Of a DNA stretch of 14,079 nt, positions 6,827 through 14,079 are shown one piece after another. The position numbers were made by a program, and so were the translations under genes. The stretch is taken from NCBI GenBank assembly GCA_964538485.1, contig CAZIHJ010000083.1, positions 1 to 14,079 of the forward strand, given 5' to 3'. The notes beneath the pieces were generated by a model that ran no database searches, was not told the DNA's origin, and worked only from the letters and a program-made list of their open reading frames with translations. The number at the start of each line of letters is the position of its first letter. Positions within the stretch are counted from its first letter, which is position 1. This DNA is from JBJXHC01 sp964538485. GTDB lineage: Bacteria; Bacteroidota; Ignavibacteria; UBA10030; UBA6906.

Positions 6827-7552
6827 TCAAAGAAGCCCTCGCTCGGCAAAACTTGTATATCCATCCCCTGCTACAATAACATGGTCGTGGATCGGTATTC
6901 CCACGATTGACCCCGCCTCCTTTAATTGTCGCGTAATCTCAATGTCTTCCCTGCTTGGTTCACGATTACCACTGGGATGGTTATGAACAACAATAACCGA
7001 TGCTGCCAAATGGTCGATTGCCGTTTTGAATACTTCGCGCGGGTGAACCAGGCTCGCATTGAGTGTTCCGGAGGTCAGCTCAATCATGTGCTTCAGCCCG
7101 TTCATCGAATCAAGCAAGAGTACATAGAATAACTCATTGGTGCGATCACGGAGTTTCGGCGTCATAAGCCGGGCAACATCTTCGGGCGAACGGATAATGA
7201 CCTTGTCGCCTTCGCCTGCACTTTCCACGCGGCGCCCGAGTTCGAAGGCAGCCAGAAGTTCCACGGCCTTTGCTTCTCCGATGCCTTTCAATCTCATCAA
7301 CTCGGCAGGAGTTCTCCCGGAAATCGCGCGTAACGAACGTTCATCGGAGAGAATCTTTCTCGCAAGATCGAGTGCAGTGTGTTTTCCGACGCCCGTGCGA
7401 ATCAGGATCGCAAGTAATTCCGCGTCGGAAAGCGCGGCCGGTCCCCTTTTGAGAAGTTTCTCCCGCGGACGCTCGTCTTCGGGCCAATCCTTGATGCGGG
7501 TGTGATATGGCCGCGGCTCGTGAACTGTATCCTCATGCTTTCTTGCACGCAT
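6827..7552 (-). CDS. radC: RadC/YicR family protein with JAB/MPN domain
   Basis: A 241-residue member of the RadC family. The N-terminal part (about 20-110) has the UPF0758 segment, with REKLLKRGP, LSDAELLAILIRTG and a helix-hairpin-helix-like LMRLKGIGEAKAVELLAAFELGRR. The C-terminal part (about 118-241) is the JAB/MPN metalloprotease-like fold, with E158, H190-x-H192-PSG and S200/D203 in the JAMM arrangement. Length is usual (about 225) plus a short Arg/His-rich N-terminal extension. The early claim of a role in DNA repair was withdrawn for E. coli, so the function is unknown despite the name. It begins 5 bases after the stop of the LpoA-like gene, with GGAG about 10 bases upstream inside that gene. 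It is the last gene of a four-gene leftward unit. Confidence 0.93.
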   Translation of the reverse strand: MRARKHEDTVHEPRPYHTRIKDWPEDERPREKLLKRGPAALSDAELLAILIRTGVGKHTALDLARKILSDERSLRAISGRTPAELMRLKGIGEAKAVELLAAFELGRRVESAGEGDKVIIRSPEDVARLMTPKLRDRTNELFYVLLLDSMNGLKHMIELTSGTLNASLVHPREVFKTAIDHLAASVIVVHNHPSGNREPSREDIEITRQLKEAGSIVGIPIHDHVIVAGDGYTSFAERGLL

Positions 7553-7557
7553 GAGTA

Positions 7558-9555
7558 TTATTCTCCGACAGGTTCGTCAACGTTTACTTCGTCCAGGAGT
7601 TGCAGAGTGTCGTTTTCATATTGAAGTATGTGCAGCCAGGAATTCACACGACGTTGCAGAAAACCAATACGGGAGTGCGCTCCAACGAAGTCTTTGGTTG
7701 CTTCCAGAGAGCGCGCCAGAGCTTCACGCGTTGATGCACCCTCTCCAATAAGATTCAGCACCAGTCGGGCTGAGTCATACCCATAGACAGCGTTCCTCCC
7801 CGGACGTTTCTTGAATCGTGCATAATACCGGTCCGCAAACTGCACAAACAGCGACTGGGAGGTATTCATGTAGCTGTCAGATTCAAACACTACACCGCGA
7901 CAATACCGTTTATTGGCATCAAGTTCTGCGATGCTATTCCACTCCCCTGATCCAAGCATCAGTGCTTTGATATTAAAATACACGAGCTGTGAGGCGACCA
8001 CACCGATTTCTTCGGGTGAGGTGATTGGAAGGTAGACTCCATCAATTCCGGTCGCAGGGTATTCAAGACTATCAGCCCTCGGTTCTGTGACGAGTACGTT
8101 GATCTCGAGCGAATCGATTAACCTACGGGCATTCGGACCTAACAATGCAGATGCCGGAACAACACTTGATCTCTCGGTCAATGAATCGAGGGTTCTGCGA
8201 CTCACGCCGAGTTGAATGAGTTTGACGAGATCACCCTGATGAAGCTTTCCGGCAAACGAGATCATTGGCTCGACCGCGGCCATCAGGGCCGCTCGTCTGA
8301 TATCTGCAAGCTGTTGGGAAAGGTCGGATGCACCACGCTGGTACCACTCCATCGTGAGGACGGTAGCACCAAGGTTGATGGCTTCTTCACTGAACGCCTC
8401 AGCCATCGGTTTGCCATGACCATCGGAGGGTGCAAGCACCGCAAAAGTTTTAAAGCCCCGCTTTGTTACCGCATATCGCGCCATTGCTCTGCCGCGATTC
8501 TCGTAGTCAGGGTTGGCCTGGAAGATATACGCTCCTGATGCTGCTATGCCGTTCGCATTCGCTGTCGGCGTGATGAGTGGAACGCCACGCGCATTGGCCA
8601 GCCCGATTGCCGCAAATGTTGTTTGGGAAAACACCGGACCGATAATGCCGATAACGTCCTGGTCGGCGGTGAGTTCCTGGGCGTAGCGTGAGGCAAGAGC
8701 CGGGTCCCGCTCTGTGTCACGGACTTCCAGAGTTACTTTCACGCGACGCGACGGATCCGCCTGGTATTCCTCGAACGCGAGTTGCACACCCTCGTGAACA
8801 TCGTTGCCGATTTCCCGGACAGCGGAGGGTTCGCTGTTTTTCATCAAAGGCATGAGCGCCCCGATCTTTACCATGCTTCGCTCCGCCACCCCATGCCTGA
8901 TAGATTGTAGCCTGGCGGAATACGGGTGTCCGGCATACCGAAGGTCGAGAGAGTCTGCTGCAATACCGGCGGCGGCAACATTCCCCCCACGAAATTCCAT
9001 TTCGGCAATCTTCAACCAGAAGTATTCACGCTCCTTCCGAGTCGTGCTCTGTGCCCTGTAGCCGTGCAGTGCGCTCATCGAAGTGTATTTCTCAATGAGT
9101 TGATCCATCAATCGCTCCACTGCCCCGGAAAGACGGGAAGGGTCATTTACTCCCATCTTCCTCCATGCCGAGCGAAGCGACAGCATCGCATCGTCGTATC
9201 GTCCGATGCGGACTCCGGTGACGCCAAGCAAATACTCCGCATCCGGCACATAGCTGCTCCATGAGTATGAAGCGAGAAATGCCTTGAGCGTCCGCGATGC
9301 TTCAAGATTCTCGTCCAACGCCAGAAGCGACCTGGCTTTCATGATAACGGAGGCTGTTGTGCGTTGGTTGAGTGTGGGAATGTTCGTCACCCGTTCAAAC
9401 GCAGACACGGCGGCGAGGTGTTTCCCTGCGGTGAACAACTCCACCCCCTCCTTGAATATTCTCTCCGCATCATCAGAATATCGGAAGCGCTCCTGGCCGG
9501 ATATCCCGGGTGCACAGATACCAAGCAAAAGGACAACAAAGATTCTAGTAATCAC
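7558..9555 (-). CDS. TPR plus periplasmic-binding-fold protein, LpoA/LppC-like or LivK-like
   Basis: A 665-residue exported protein. Residues 1-20 are a signal peptide ending ISG before Gln21; Cys13 is not in a lipobox. Residues 25-225 are helical repeats of TPR style (AERIFKEGVELFTAGKHLAAVSAFERV, AEYLLGVTGVRIGRYDDAM). Residues 228-640 are a type 1 periplasmic binding fold: KIGALMPL (230-237), VIGIIGPVFS (301-310), GVPLITPTAN (324-333), GIDGVYLPITSPEE (503-516), GSGEWNS (535-541) and AVYGYDSARLVLN (589-601). Helical repeats joined to this fold is the architecture of LpoA, the activator of penicillin-binding protein PBP1A; free LivK proteins lack the repeats. A polar stretch of about 70 residues (425-500) interrupts the fold. 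The start is GTG at 9555, overlapping the permease gene by 11 bp with no good ribosome binding site, so translation is probably coupled. Gene and fold are sure; the LpoA-like role is inference. Confidence 0.85.
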   Translation of the reverse strand: MITRIFVVLLLGICAPGISGQERFRYSDDAERIFKEGVELFTAGKHLAAVSAFERVTNIPTLNQRTTASVIMKARSLLALDENLEASRTLKAFLASYSWSSYVPDAEYLLGVTGVRIGRYDDAMLSLRSAWRKMGVNDPSRLSGAVERLMDQLIEKYTSMSALHGYRAQSTTRKEREYFWLKIAEMEFRGGNVAAAGIAADSLDLRYAGHPYSARLQSIRHGVAERSMVKIGALMPLMKNSEPSAVREIGNDVHEGVQLAFEEYQADPSRRVKVTLEVRDTERDPALASRYAQELTADQDVIGIIGPVFSQTTFAAIGLANARGVPLITPTANANGIAASGAYIFQANPDYENRGRAMARYAVTKRGFKTFAVLAPSDGHGKPMAEAFSEEAINLGATVLTMEWYQRGASDLSQQLADIRRAALMAAVEPMISFAGKLHQGDLVKLIQLGVSRRTLDSLTERSSVVPASALLGPNARRLIDSLEINVLVTEPRADSLEYPATGIDGVYLPITSPEEIGVVASQLVYFNIKALMLGSGEWNSIAELDANKRYCRGVVFESDSYMNTSQSLFVQFADRYYARFKKRPGRNAVYGYDSARLVLNLIGEGASTREALARSLEATKDFVGAHSRIGFLQRRVNSWLHILQYENDTLQLLDEVNVDEPVGE

Positions 9556-11233
9556 GCTTGATCGCTTTCAATCCCATGAGTGTAAATGAACCAAACATGG
9601 TTATCGAAAAAATCCCGATCACCATTATAGGTACAAACATCCAACTGGTCTGGGAAATCCCGAACCGGATCAGGTTTTCAAAGTACTTATTCAGCGGGAT
9701 GATAAGGACAGTCACCACAATTGTCAGATACACCATGCTTCCTAGAAATGTCAGCGAGGCGCCTTGCGATGACGCCACACGAATGGGGTTCTTCTCATTG
9801 AAGACAGCAAAGTAGGTCCCGGCACCGAGATTCATGCTGATGAGACCGAGGGTGATAAAGAATGTGCACGCAGCGGCAAGTTGGATCAGGACCATGTCAC
9901 CTGAGAGCAGTGCCGTTGAAGTAATGGCAAGGGCTTCTGCAATAATGATCACAAAGAGGAACGAGAATATGAATTTGTGCCAGTAGAGTTTGTTGAGCGA
10001 CAGGGGCGAAGTCCGCACCGACCAGAACGTATCTCCTTCAAGGCTCGTCGCCGGAAAAACAAACCGGAGAGCCATTGATGCGATCAGGAATCCATTGAAG
10101 AGGAATACCACAAGAAACGATACCGCTTGCATAAATGGCTGCGAGAGCTTGAGATCCAGCGAGCCAACCGAGACAAGGAAGATCATCAGAAGCAGCAGCA
10201 TCAAGCCAAGGTGCAGCCATTGACTCGGTTCACGAAAGAATACCCAGAAGTCGCGCTTCAGAAGTACTTCGGTTTGAGGTTTCATGAACCAGCGTGTTCC
10301 GAATTCCATGAACTTCAGTCTGAATGCCGCGGCCGGGCCCTTCATCGCCTCCGCATCCGACGCATCCAACCAGGTCTTGTAATACATCTTCTTTGCCATG
10401 ATCCCCGCAAGCACAATGAGCCCAAGCATTGTGAGGAACAAGAGTGTGAAATAAGGAATGGCCCTCGCCGTGTTTCCGTTCACGGACCAGTACAAGAATT
10501 CCGTCACCCAGTGGTTCGGCAGGTACTGCACAAACGGCGGATCAAGGTACCCAAAGTACTCGTTCACGTCAGGGTAGTGACGCATGACCTCCTGTACGAG
10601 GCCGACCGGATTGACAATCTTGAAGTACAGGTAAATCGCCGTGAGGTATCCCGACACAATAATGCCAAGCAACCACTTGACTCCGATTTTTGTCGCGACC
10701 TTGATTAGCGACATCAACACCATGACTGCGAGAATGCCCGCAATCAACATGAACGGCATCATGATGAAGAACGCTGTAAAGAAATAAAAATACCAGGGCA
10801 TCTGAAACACGGACCCGTACCCGAGCAACACCGACAGTCCGACGATCGAGAGTGTGCTGGAGCTGTAGAAGAAATTATCGATGAACTTGATGAGAAACAC
10901 CTTGGCGTGCGGAACCGGAAGCGACATCAGGAAGCTGACCTCCTGCGACTTGTAGAGTGTCGAATAGGAAACGATCATATTCCCAAGGTTCACGGTAATA
11001 AAAAAAACATAGAGCAACATGGAGAGGAACCGGTGGAAGAGAAACTGACCGATATGAGCTTCGAAGAGGAGGTAATTGGTGAAGAAACGAGTCAGGAAGA
11101 ACACACCGACGGCAAAACCACCGAAGATGCACGCAGAGGAGATGTTCTTCAACATCGTCTGCCACTTCCATTCAAAAATACCTTTGAGGAAGCTGGTGCT
11201 CTTGATGTTGAGCATCAAAAGAAGTTCGTGCAT
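9545..11233 (-). CDS. ABC-2-like exporter permease, about 12 TM
   Basis: A 562-residue inner-membrane protein with about 12 hydrophobic segments (roughly 35-57, 70-92, 125-142, 147-177, 187-206, 260-280, 340-357, 366-392, 420-443, 447-471, 493-515 and 531-555). It looks like two similar halves, each with a cytoplasmic stretch before a helix block: YKSQEVSFLMSLPVPHAKVF (94-113) and LEGDTFWSVRTSPLSLNKLY (398-417). Both mix Glu and Leu, Ser-Pro and a basic residue before the next helix, as in putative ABC exporters with a single fused permease. The middle linker (about 281-335) is polar and holds LLKRDFWVFFREP. It starts 4 bases after the ATPase stop and overlaps the next gene by 11 bp. It should pair with that ATPase; the substrate is unknown and could be a lipid, drug, peptide or envelope component. 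Confidence 0.88.
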   Translation of the reverse strand: MHELLLMLNIKSTSFLKGIFEWKWQTMLKNISSACIFGGFAVGVFFLTRFFTNYLLFEAHIGQFLFHRFLSMLLYVFFITVNLGNMIVSYSTLYKSQEVSFLMSLPVPHAKVFLIKFIDNFFYSSSTLSIVGLSVLLGYGSVFQMPWYFYFFTAFFIMMPFMLIAGILAVMVLMSLIKVATKIGVKWLLGIIVSGYLTAIYLYFKIVNPVGLVQEVMRHYPDVNEYFGYLDPPFVQYLPNHWVTEFLYWSVNGNTARAIPYFTLLFLTMLGLIVLAGIMAKKMYYKTWLDASDAEAMKGPAAAFRLKFMEFGTRWFMKPQTEVLLKRDFWVFFREPSQWLHLGLMLLLLMIFLVSVGSLDLKLSQPFMQAVSFLVVFLFNGFLIASMALRFVFPATSLEGDTFWSVRTSPLSLNKLYWHKFIFSFLFVIIIAEALAITSTALLSGDMVLIQLAAACTFFITLGLISMNLGAGTYFAVFNEKNPIRVASSQGASLTFLGSMVYLTIVVTVLIIPLNKYFENLIRFGISQTSWMFVPIMVIGIFSITMFGSFTLMGLKAIKRDY

Positions 11234-11237
11234 ACCG

Positions 11238-11948
11238 TTACTTCGTCAATTCAAGGAACATCGTTTCGAGCTGCCCGTTGAACGACCGCATCGTCTCCGT
11301 CTGCTTCTCCTCGTAAATGATCTTTCCATCTTTTATAATGGCGATATGATCGCAGAGCTCTTCAACGATCTCAAGGAGGTGTGTGGACATGAAAATGGTG
11401 AGGCCCTGCTTTGTCTTTGCCTTCAGAGTGTCTTTCACGAGGCGTGCACTGCGCGGGTCAAGACCAACGATGGGTTCGTCGATGATCAGCACCTTCGGCT
11501 CATGGAGGATCGCCGCTGAGAGCACGATGCGTTGCCGCATCCCCTGGGAATATTCCTCTCCGCGCTTGTCAATGAAATGTCCGATTTCAAACACATCAAT
11601 CAATTCGTCGATGCGCTGCTTGACATCCTCCGTTTGCATGTTGAATAATCCGCCCACAAAATACAAAAACTCCCGGCCTGTGAGCCGCTCATACAAATAC
11701 GGCTGATCCGGCACATACCCGAAGCTGCGCTTGGCTTTCAATGGCCTTGCCTGGATGTCGAATCCGTCAATAAGACATGAGCCCGAGGTCGGTTGATACA
11801 GGCCTGTCATCATCTTAATGGTGGTTGTCTTCCCGGCACCATTGGGACCCAGAAACCCGAAAAACTTACCGGATTCCACCGTGAGATTGAGGTTATCGAC
11901 TGCAGTGAACGAACCAAATTTCTTATGGAGGTTCTTCAGTTCTATCAT
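11238..11948 (-). CDS. ABC transporter ATP-binding protein of exporter type
   Basis: A 236-residue nucleotide-binding subunit of the CcmA/NatA type. It has Walker A GPNGAGKTT (34-42), a Q-loop glutamine in VPDQPYLY (82), signature YSQGMRQR (133-140, the variant of LSGGQ common in ABC-2 exporters), Walker B VLIIDEP (153-159), D-loop GLDP (162-165) and H-loop His190 in MSTHLLE. All catalytic residues are present. It is the first gene of the four-gene unit and ends 4 bases before the permease. The SRPBCC gene upstream stops 61 bases away. In that gap a weak promoter-like pair (TTGATT, 17 bases, TTACTT at 11985-12013) can be seen but is not convincing. GGGAG lies 13 bases before the ATG, rather far for a ribosome binding site. 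The family is certain; the cargo is not. Confidence 0.95.
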   Translation of the reverse strand: MIELKNLHKKFGSFTAVDNLNLTVESGKFFGFLGPNGAGKTTTIKMMTGLYQPTSGSCLIDGFDIQARPLKAKRSFGYVPDQPYLYERLTGREFLYFVGGLFNMQTEDVKQRIDELIDVFEIGHFIDKRGEEYSQGMRQRIVLSAAILHEPKVLIIDEPIVGLDPRSARLVKDTLKAKTKQGLTIFMSTHLLEIVEELCDHIAIIKDGKIIYEEKQTETMRSFNGQLETMFLELTK

Positions 11949-12009
11949 GCTTTGTTTGCTACTCCCTGTTCAAAAAGTCGAACAAAGTAATGCAAAGAAA
12001 GCGAAAGAA

Positions 12010-12486
12010 TCAATCCTGTTGGCTGGCAACCTCCGGCCGCCTTCTGACAAACTCATTCAACTTTTCCAATTCTGCACGATAAATTCTTTGCATCACTGGC
12101 GGAATGAACAAGCGCTCCAAAAATCCGGCAACACCGCCTTGCCCTTCCCACTCTGTTGCAATAGTGACATTCGACTGTTTTGGGGTTGGACCAGGATCTA
12201 CGGTGAACGTGGTGACAAGTGTGGTGAGTGTGTCACTTTCCATAAGAACGCGTCCCGGTTCCGGCTCGGTCACTTCCATGTCATACATCCGCTCCTGACC
12301 CATAAAGCGTGTGTATACTTTGAAGCGTGTCCCGGCCCCATTGCCGCCATGCACGAGTTCGAATTTCGGAAAATATTGCGTTGGGAGAATCTGCGGATGA
12401 GAATGGTGATAGTCAGCAAAGACGCCATACACCCGAAACGGGGAGGCATCAATGACAGCAGTGGATTCAACATGCATGCGACTCAT
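12010..12486 (-). CDS. SRPBCC/START-like ligand-binding protein
   Basis: A 158-residue soluble protein of the SRPBCC (polyketide cyclase/dehydrase, Bet v 1-like) superfamily, which binds hydrophobic ligands in a helix-grip cavity. Visible features are an N-terminal beta strand and VYGVFADYHHSHPQILP (about 19-36), GGNGAGTRFKVYTRFMG (47-63), the EVTEPEPGRVLMES strand pair (71-84), TTFTVDP (92-98), and a long C-terminal helix (VMQRIYRAELEKLNEFV, about 130-146). This matches the family layout and length. AAGGAG lies 5 bases before ATG 12486, which favours it over the ATG three codons later. It sits 44 bases after the methyltransferase stop and may be transcribed with it. Members range from lipid-binding to enzyme roles; none can be assigned here. 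Confidence 0.85.
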   Translation of the reverse strand: MSRMHVESTAVIDASPFRVYGVFADYHHSHPQILPTQYFPKFELVHGGNGAGTRFKVYTRFMGQERMYDMEVTEPEPGRVLMESDTLTTLVTTFTVDPGPTPKQSNVTIATEWEGQGGVAGFLERLFIPPVMQRIYRAELEKLNEFVRRRPEVASQQD

Positions 12487-12530
12487 GCAGGCTCCTTTGT
12501 GTTGGGAGAGGTAAAGATGCTGACAAATGT

Positions 12531-13175
12531 TTAACGGCTCTCAAATTTGAAAAGGGAATATTGAAATCGTTGCACGGCTCCGGATGGTGTGTGATGGTCT
12601 TCCTTCAGGCTTTGGAGAAGTGTGAAATCGTTGCCGAGCTCGGTCAGCAAACTCTCCGGTGAATAGCGGCAGACTTCAAGTCCGCTACAACGCATCGGGC
12701 CATCTGCTGCAAATGTCGCAACAACCACGTGACCATCGGGACGTAACGCATGTCTCACCTGGGCAATGTAACGTCGACGTTCATCACTGGTCAGAAGAAA
12801 GTGAAAGACCGCCCTATCGTGCCACACATCGAATTGACCGTCATGCAACTTCGTATCAAGCACATCTCCCACAATCCACTGAATGCCTATCGACCGATCA
12901 CCGAGTCTACTGCGTGATACTTCGAGCGCCGCTGCCGAGATATCAAGCACGGAGATATTCTGATAACCTGCACCTATGAGTTCATCCACCAGCAACGATG
13001 CGCCGCCGCCAACATCGATAATCGAAGATGAGGCATTGGGCGCAACCTTTCGGATCAACTCCAATGAGAGTCGTGGTGTGGGCTGGTACCAACTCACCTC
13101 TGTTGGTGATTTAGTACCGTAAATGGTCTCCCAATGGAGTTTGCGGTTTGTCGGGTCTTCAGACATTCTCTTCAT
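12531..13175 (-). CDS. Class I SAM-dependent methyltransferase
   Basis: A 214-residue cytoplasmic methyltransferase. The N-terminal HWETIYGTKSPTEVSWYQ (14-31) is typical of a small-molecule methyltransferase subfamily. The SAM-binding motif I is IIDVGGGAS (52-60), the acidic end of strand two is VLDIS (76-80), and GDVLD (103-107) and FDVWHDRAVFHFLL (115-128) follow. A later ALRPDGHVVVATFAADGP (143-160) is the motif of strands 5 and 6. The catalytic or acceptor site cannot be fixed. The ATG at 13175 is three bases after the GNAT stop, and GAGAATG gives a second possible start at codon 4. Translation is probably coupled to the acetyltransferase. The substrate is unknown. Confidence 0.9.
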   Translation of the reverse strand: MKRMSEDPTNRKLHWETIYGTKSPTEVSWYQPTPRLSLELIRKVAPNASSSIIDVGGGASLLVDELIGAGYQNISVLDISAAALEVSRSRLGDRSIGIQWIVGDVLDTKLHDGQFDVWHDRAVFHFLLTSDERRRYIAQVRHALRPDGHVVVATFAADGPMRCSGLEVCRYSPESLLTELGNDFTLLQSLKEDHHTPSGAVQRFQYSLFKFESR

Positions 13176-13178
13176 CCA

Positions 13179-13664
13179 TCATAAGAACCTGTGCATTACA
13201 TACGCATCCACAAAGCCGAGAGACTTGTGTCGGAACACCTTCGGCAGCGTACCAACAATGGAGAATCCGAGACTCTTCCAGAGAGCCACTGCTCGCTCGT
13301 TGGTGCTGACCACCATGTTGAATTGGATCGCCGTGAACCCTGCTCTTCGTGCTTCATTCATTGAGTGCTCGCACATTGCGCGACCAATTCCCCTCCCTTC
13401 AACTCCCGATTTCACGATATATCCCGCGTTCGCAACGTGCGAGCCCAGGCCCGGTTGGTTGGACTTGAGAATGTATGAACCGACAATCTGTTCATCAAGA
13501 GATGCGACATACGTGGTTACAGCATCCCCCATCCAGAACGCACGCGCTTCTTCCTTCGTGGTAGCCGGATCGTTCGCGTACGTATCTCCTTTGCGTACCA
13601 CCTCATGGAAGATTTCCCAGATGGTATCGAAGTCGGAGATTGTTGCTTTGCGGATCTCGAGCAT
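13179..13664 (-). CDS. GNAT family N-acetyltransferase
   Basis: A 161-residue acetyl-CoA-dependent acyltransferase of the GNAT fold. RKATISDFDTIWEIFHEVV (5-23) is the usual beta1-alpha1 start. The acetyl-CoA binding loop is VEGRGIGRAM (88-97), preceded by the strand AGYIVKSG (80-87). NERAVALWKSLGF (122-134) is the beta5-alpha4 region that carries the usual Asn. Length is normal for one domain. The substrate could be an amine, amino acid or antibiotic. GGAG stands about 10 bases before ATG. It lies 70 bases downstream of the partial GNAT gene and 3 bases before the methyltransferase. Confidence 0.9.
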   Translation of the reverse strand: MLEIRKATISDFDTIWEIFHEVVRKGDTYANDPATTKEEARAFWMGDAVTTYVASLDEQIVGSYILKSNQPGLGSHVANAGYIVKSGVEGRGIGRAMCEHSMNEARRAGFTAIQFNMVVSTNERAVALWKSLGFSIVGTLPKVFRHKSLGFVDAYVMHRFL

Positions 13665-13703
13665 GAATCAATGGCTCCATACGTGGCCGTGAGTTACACT
13701 TCT

Positions 13704-13719
13704 CCCCTCAATTGAGGGG
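13704..13719. repeat. Perfect 16-bp palindrome CCCCTCAATTGAGGGG
   Basis: A perfect palindrome lies in the 70-base gap between the two GNAT genes. A second GAGGGG copy at 13729-13734 could pair with the same CCCCTC arm, so two alternative hairpins exist. No T run follows on either strand, so it is a poor intrinsic terminator. A regulator binding site or small hairpin repeat are possible; neither can be decided from one copy. Confidence 0.5.
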
Positions 13720-13734
13720 TGAATGAAAGAGGGG

Positions 13735-14079
13735 TCATTCATTGATGCGAGCAACCCTCTTCCACATCGGCACAAATTCAATCGTCAACTTGTCTGACAA
13801 CGAATACTGGACAGACACCCCAGCTTCAAACCCCGCTGTCGTGTAGAATTTCAACCCCGGCAGCGTTGACATTAACTCCAACGAACGAAAGCCAAGAGCC
13901 CGCGCTTCAGCTTCACATGCATCAAGTATCGATCTCGCAATTCCTTTCCTCGTCCAATCGGGATGGACGAAGAACGCTCTGATCTTAGCCGAATCAGTGG
14001 CGGGGTTCAGTTCACCGGCATCACGGTCGGCGTACTTGTCTCCACCAAACAAGGTCTTCCGTTTGCTCCAACCACCACA
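13735..14079 (-). CDS. GNAT family N-acetyltransferase, N-terminus beyond the window
   Basis: The 114 visible residues are the C-terminal part of a GNAT acetyltransferase. They include GGWSKRKTLFGGD near the right edge, IRAFFVHPDWTRKGIARSIL (the acetyl-CoA loop, with the Arg/Lys-x-Gly-Ile-Ala variant), a helix (DACEAEARALGF), LELMSTLPGLKFYTTAGFE and a final strand. The frame is open to base 14079 and codes for conserved family sequence there, so the gene starts outside the window; a TTG at 14052 is not a credible start. It ends at TGA in 13735-13737. The gap of 70 bases to the next GNAT contains a palindrome. The two GNATs differ in sequence and are not recent duplicates. Confidence 0.88.
   Translation of the reverse strand, partial: CGGWSKRKTLFGGDKYADRDAGELNPATDSAKIRAFFVHPDWTRKGIARSILDACEAEARALGFRSLELMSTLPGLKFYTTAGFEAGVSVQYSLSDKLTIEFVPMWKRVARINE

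Noticed and set aside
10127..10708. Open frame of 193 codons on the plus strand opposite the ABC permease
   Set aside because: It is rich in Arg, His and Glu as expected for the complement of a hydrophobic membrane protein gene, and has no recognisable domain.
11985..12013. TTGATT, 17 bases, TTACTT as a promoter for the ABC operon
   Set aside because: Both boxes are weak matches and the -35 lies in the end of the SRPBCC gene; it is only mentioned in the ATPase entry.
13123..13692. Open frame of 189 codons on the plus strand opposite the GNAT gene
   Set aside because: The minus-strand frame encodes clear GNAT motifs; the plus frame is its shadow.

Overview
The window is a compact stretch of protein-coding bacterial chromosome of roughly 50% G+C. 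It comes from an envelope-bearing (Gram-negative) organism: there is a lipoprotein with a clear lipobox, a periplasmic LysM protein with a signal peptide, and a TPR plus periplasmic-binding-fold protein that resembles outer-membrane LpoA. The gene set and protein style fit a member of the Bacteroidota/Chlorobi/Ignavibacteria (FCB) neighbourhood, but no rRNA or other decisive marker is present, so this is an inference. I see no tRNA, rRNA, CRISPR array, insertion sequence, integrase or phage gene.

Layout, left to right. Only mazG (3713-4504) is on the plus strand; everything else reads leftward. (1) 133-3568 is a tight three-gene unit. A membrane-anchored YtcJ-type amidohydrolase overlaps an MFS transporter by one base (TAATG). 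Five bases later comes a 155-residue protein with the outline of a PD-(D/E)XK nuclease-like fold. (2) mazG (NTP pyrophosphohydrolase) diverges from that unit and runs tail-to-tail into phoH, the stop regions overlapping by 14 bp. (3) phoH most likely starts at a TTG at 5513 behind a GAGGAG ribosome binding site. The longer open frame to 5672 runs through a strong terminator hairpin (5556-5594) that belongs to the upstream genes. (4) 5641-6671 is a two-gene envelope unit, a small coiled-coil lipoprotein followed by a coiled-coil LysM protein. It has a near-consensus promoter (TTGACA-17-TATACT) in front and the hairpin behind. (5) 6827-11948 is a four-gene leftward unit with overlaps or gaps of 5 bases or fewer: ABC ATPase, ABC-2-like permease, TPR/periplasmic-binding-fold protein (LpoA-like) and RadC. 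(6) 12010-14079 holds an SRPBCC protein, a class I methyltransferase, a GNAT acetyltransferase and a second GNAT cut by the right edge.

Most genes are recognisable housekeeping or envelope families. The points most worth a second look are the small nuclease-fold-like protein coupled to a hydrolase/transporter pair, the LpoA-like protein wired between an ABC exporter and radC, and the lipoprotein/LysM pair that share a Lys-Lys-Cys coiled-coil motif. I found no firm evidence of a wholly new system.
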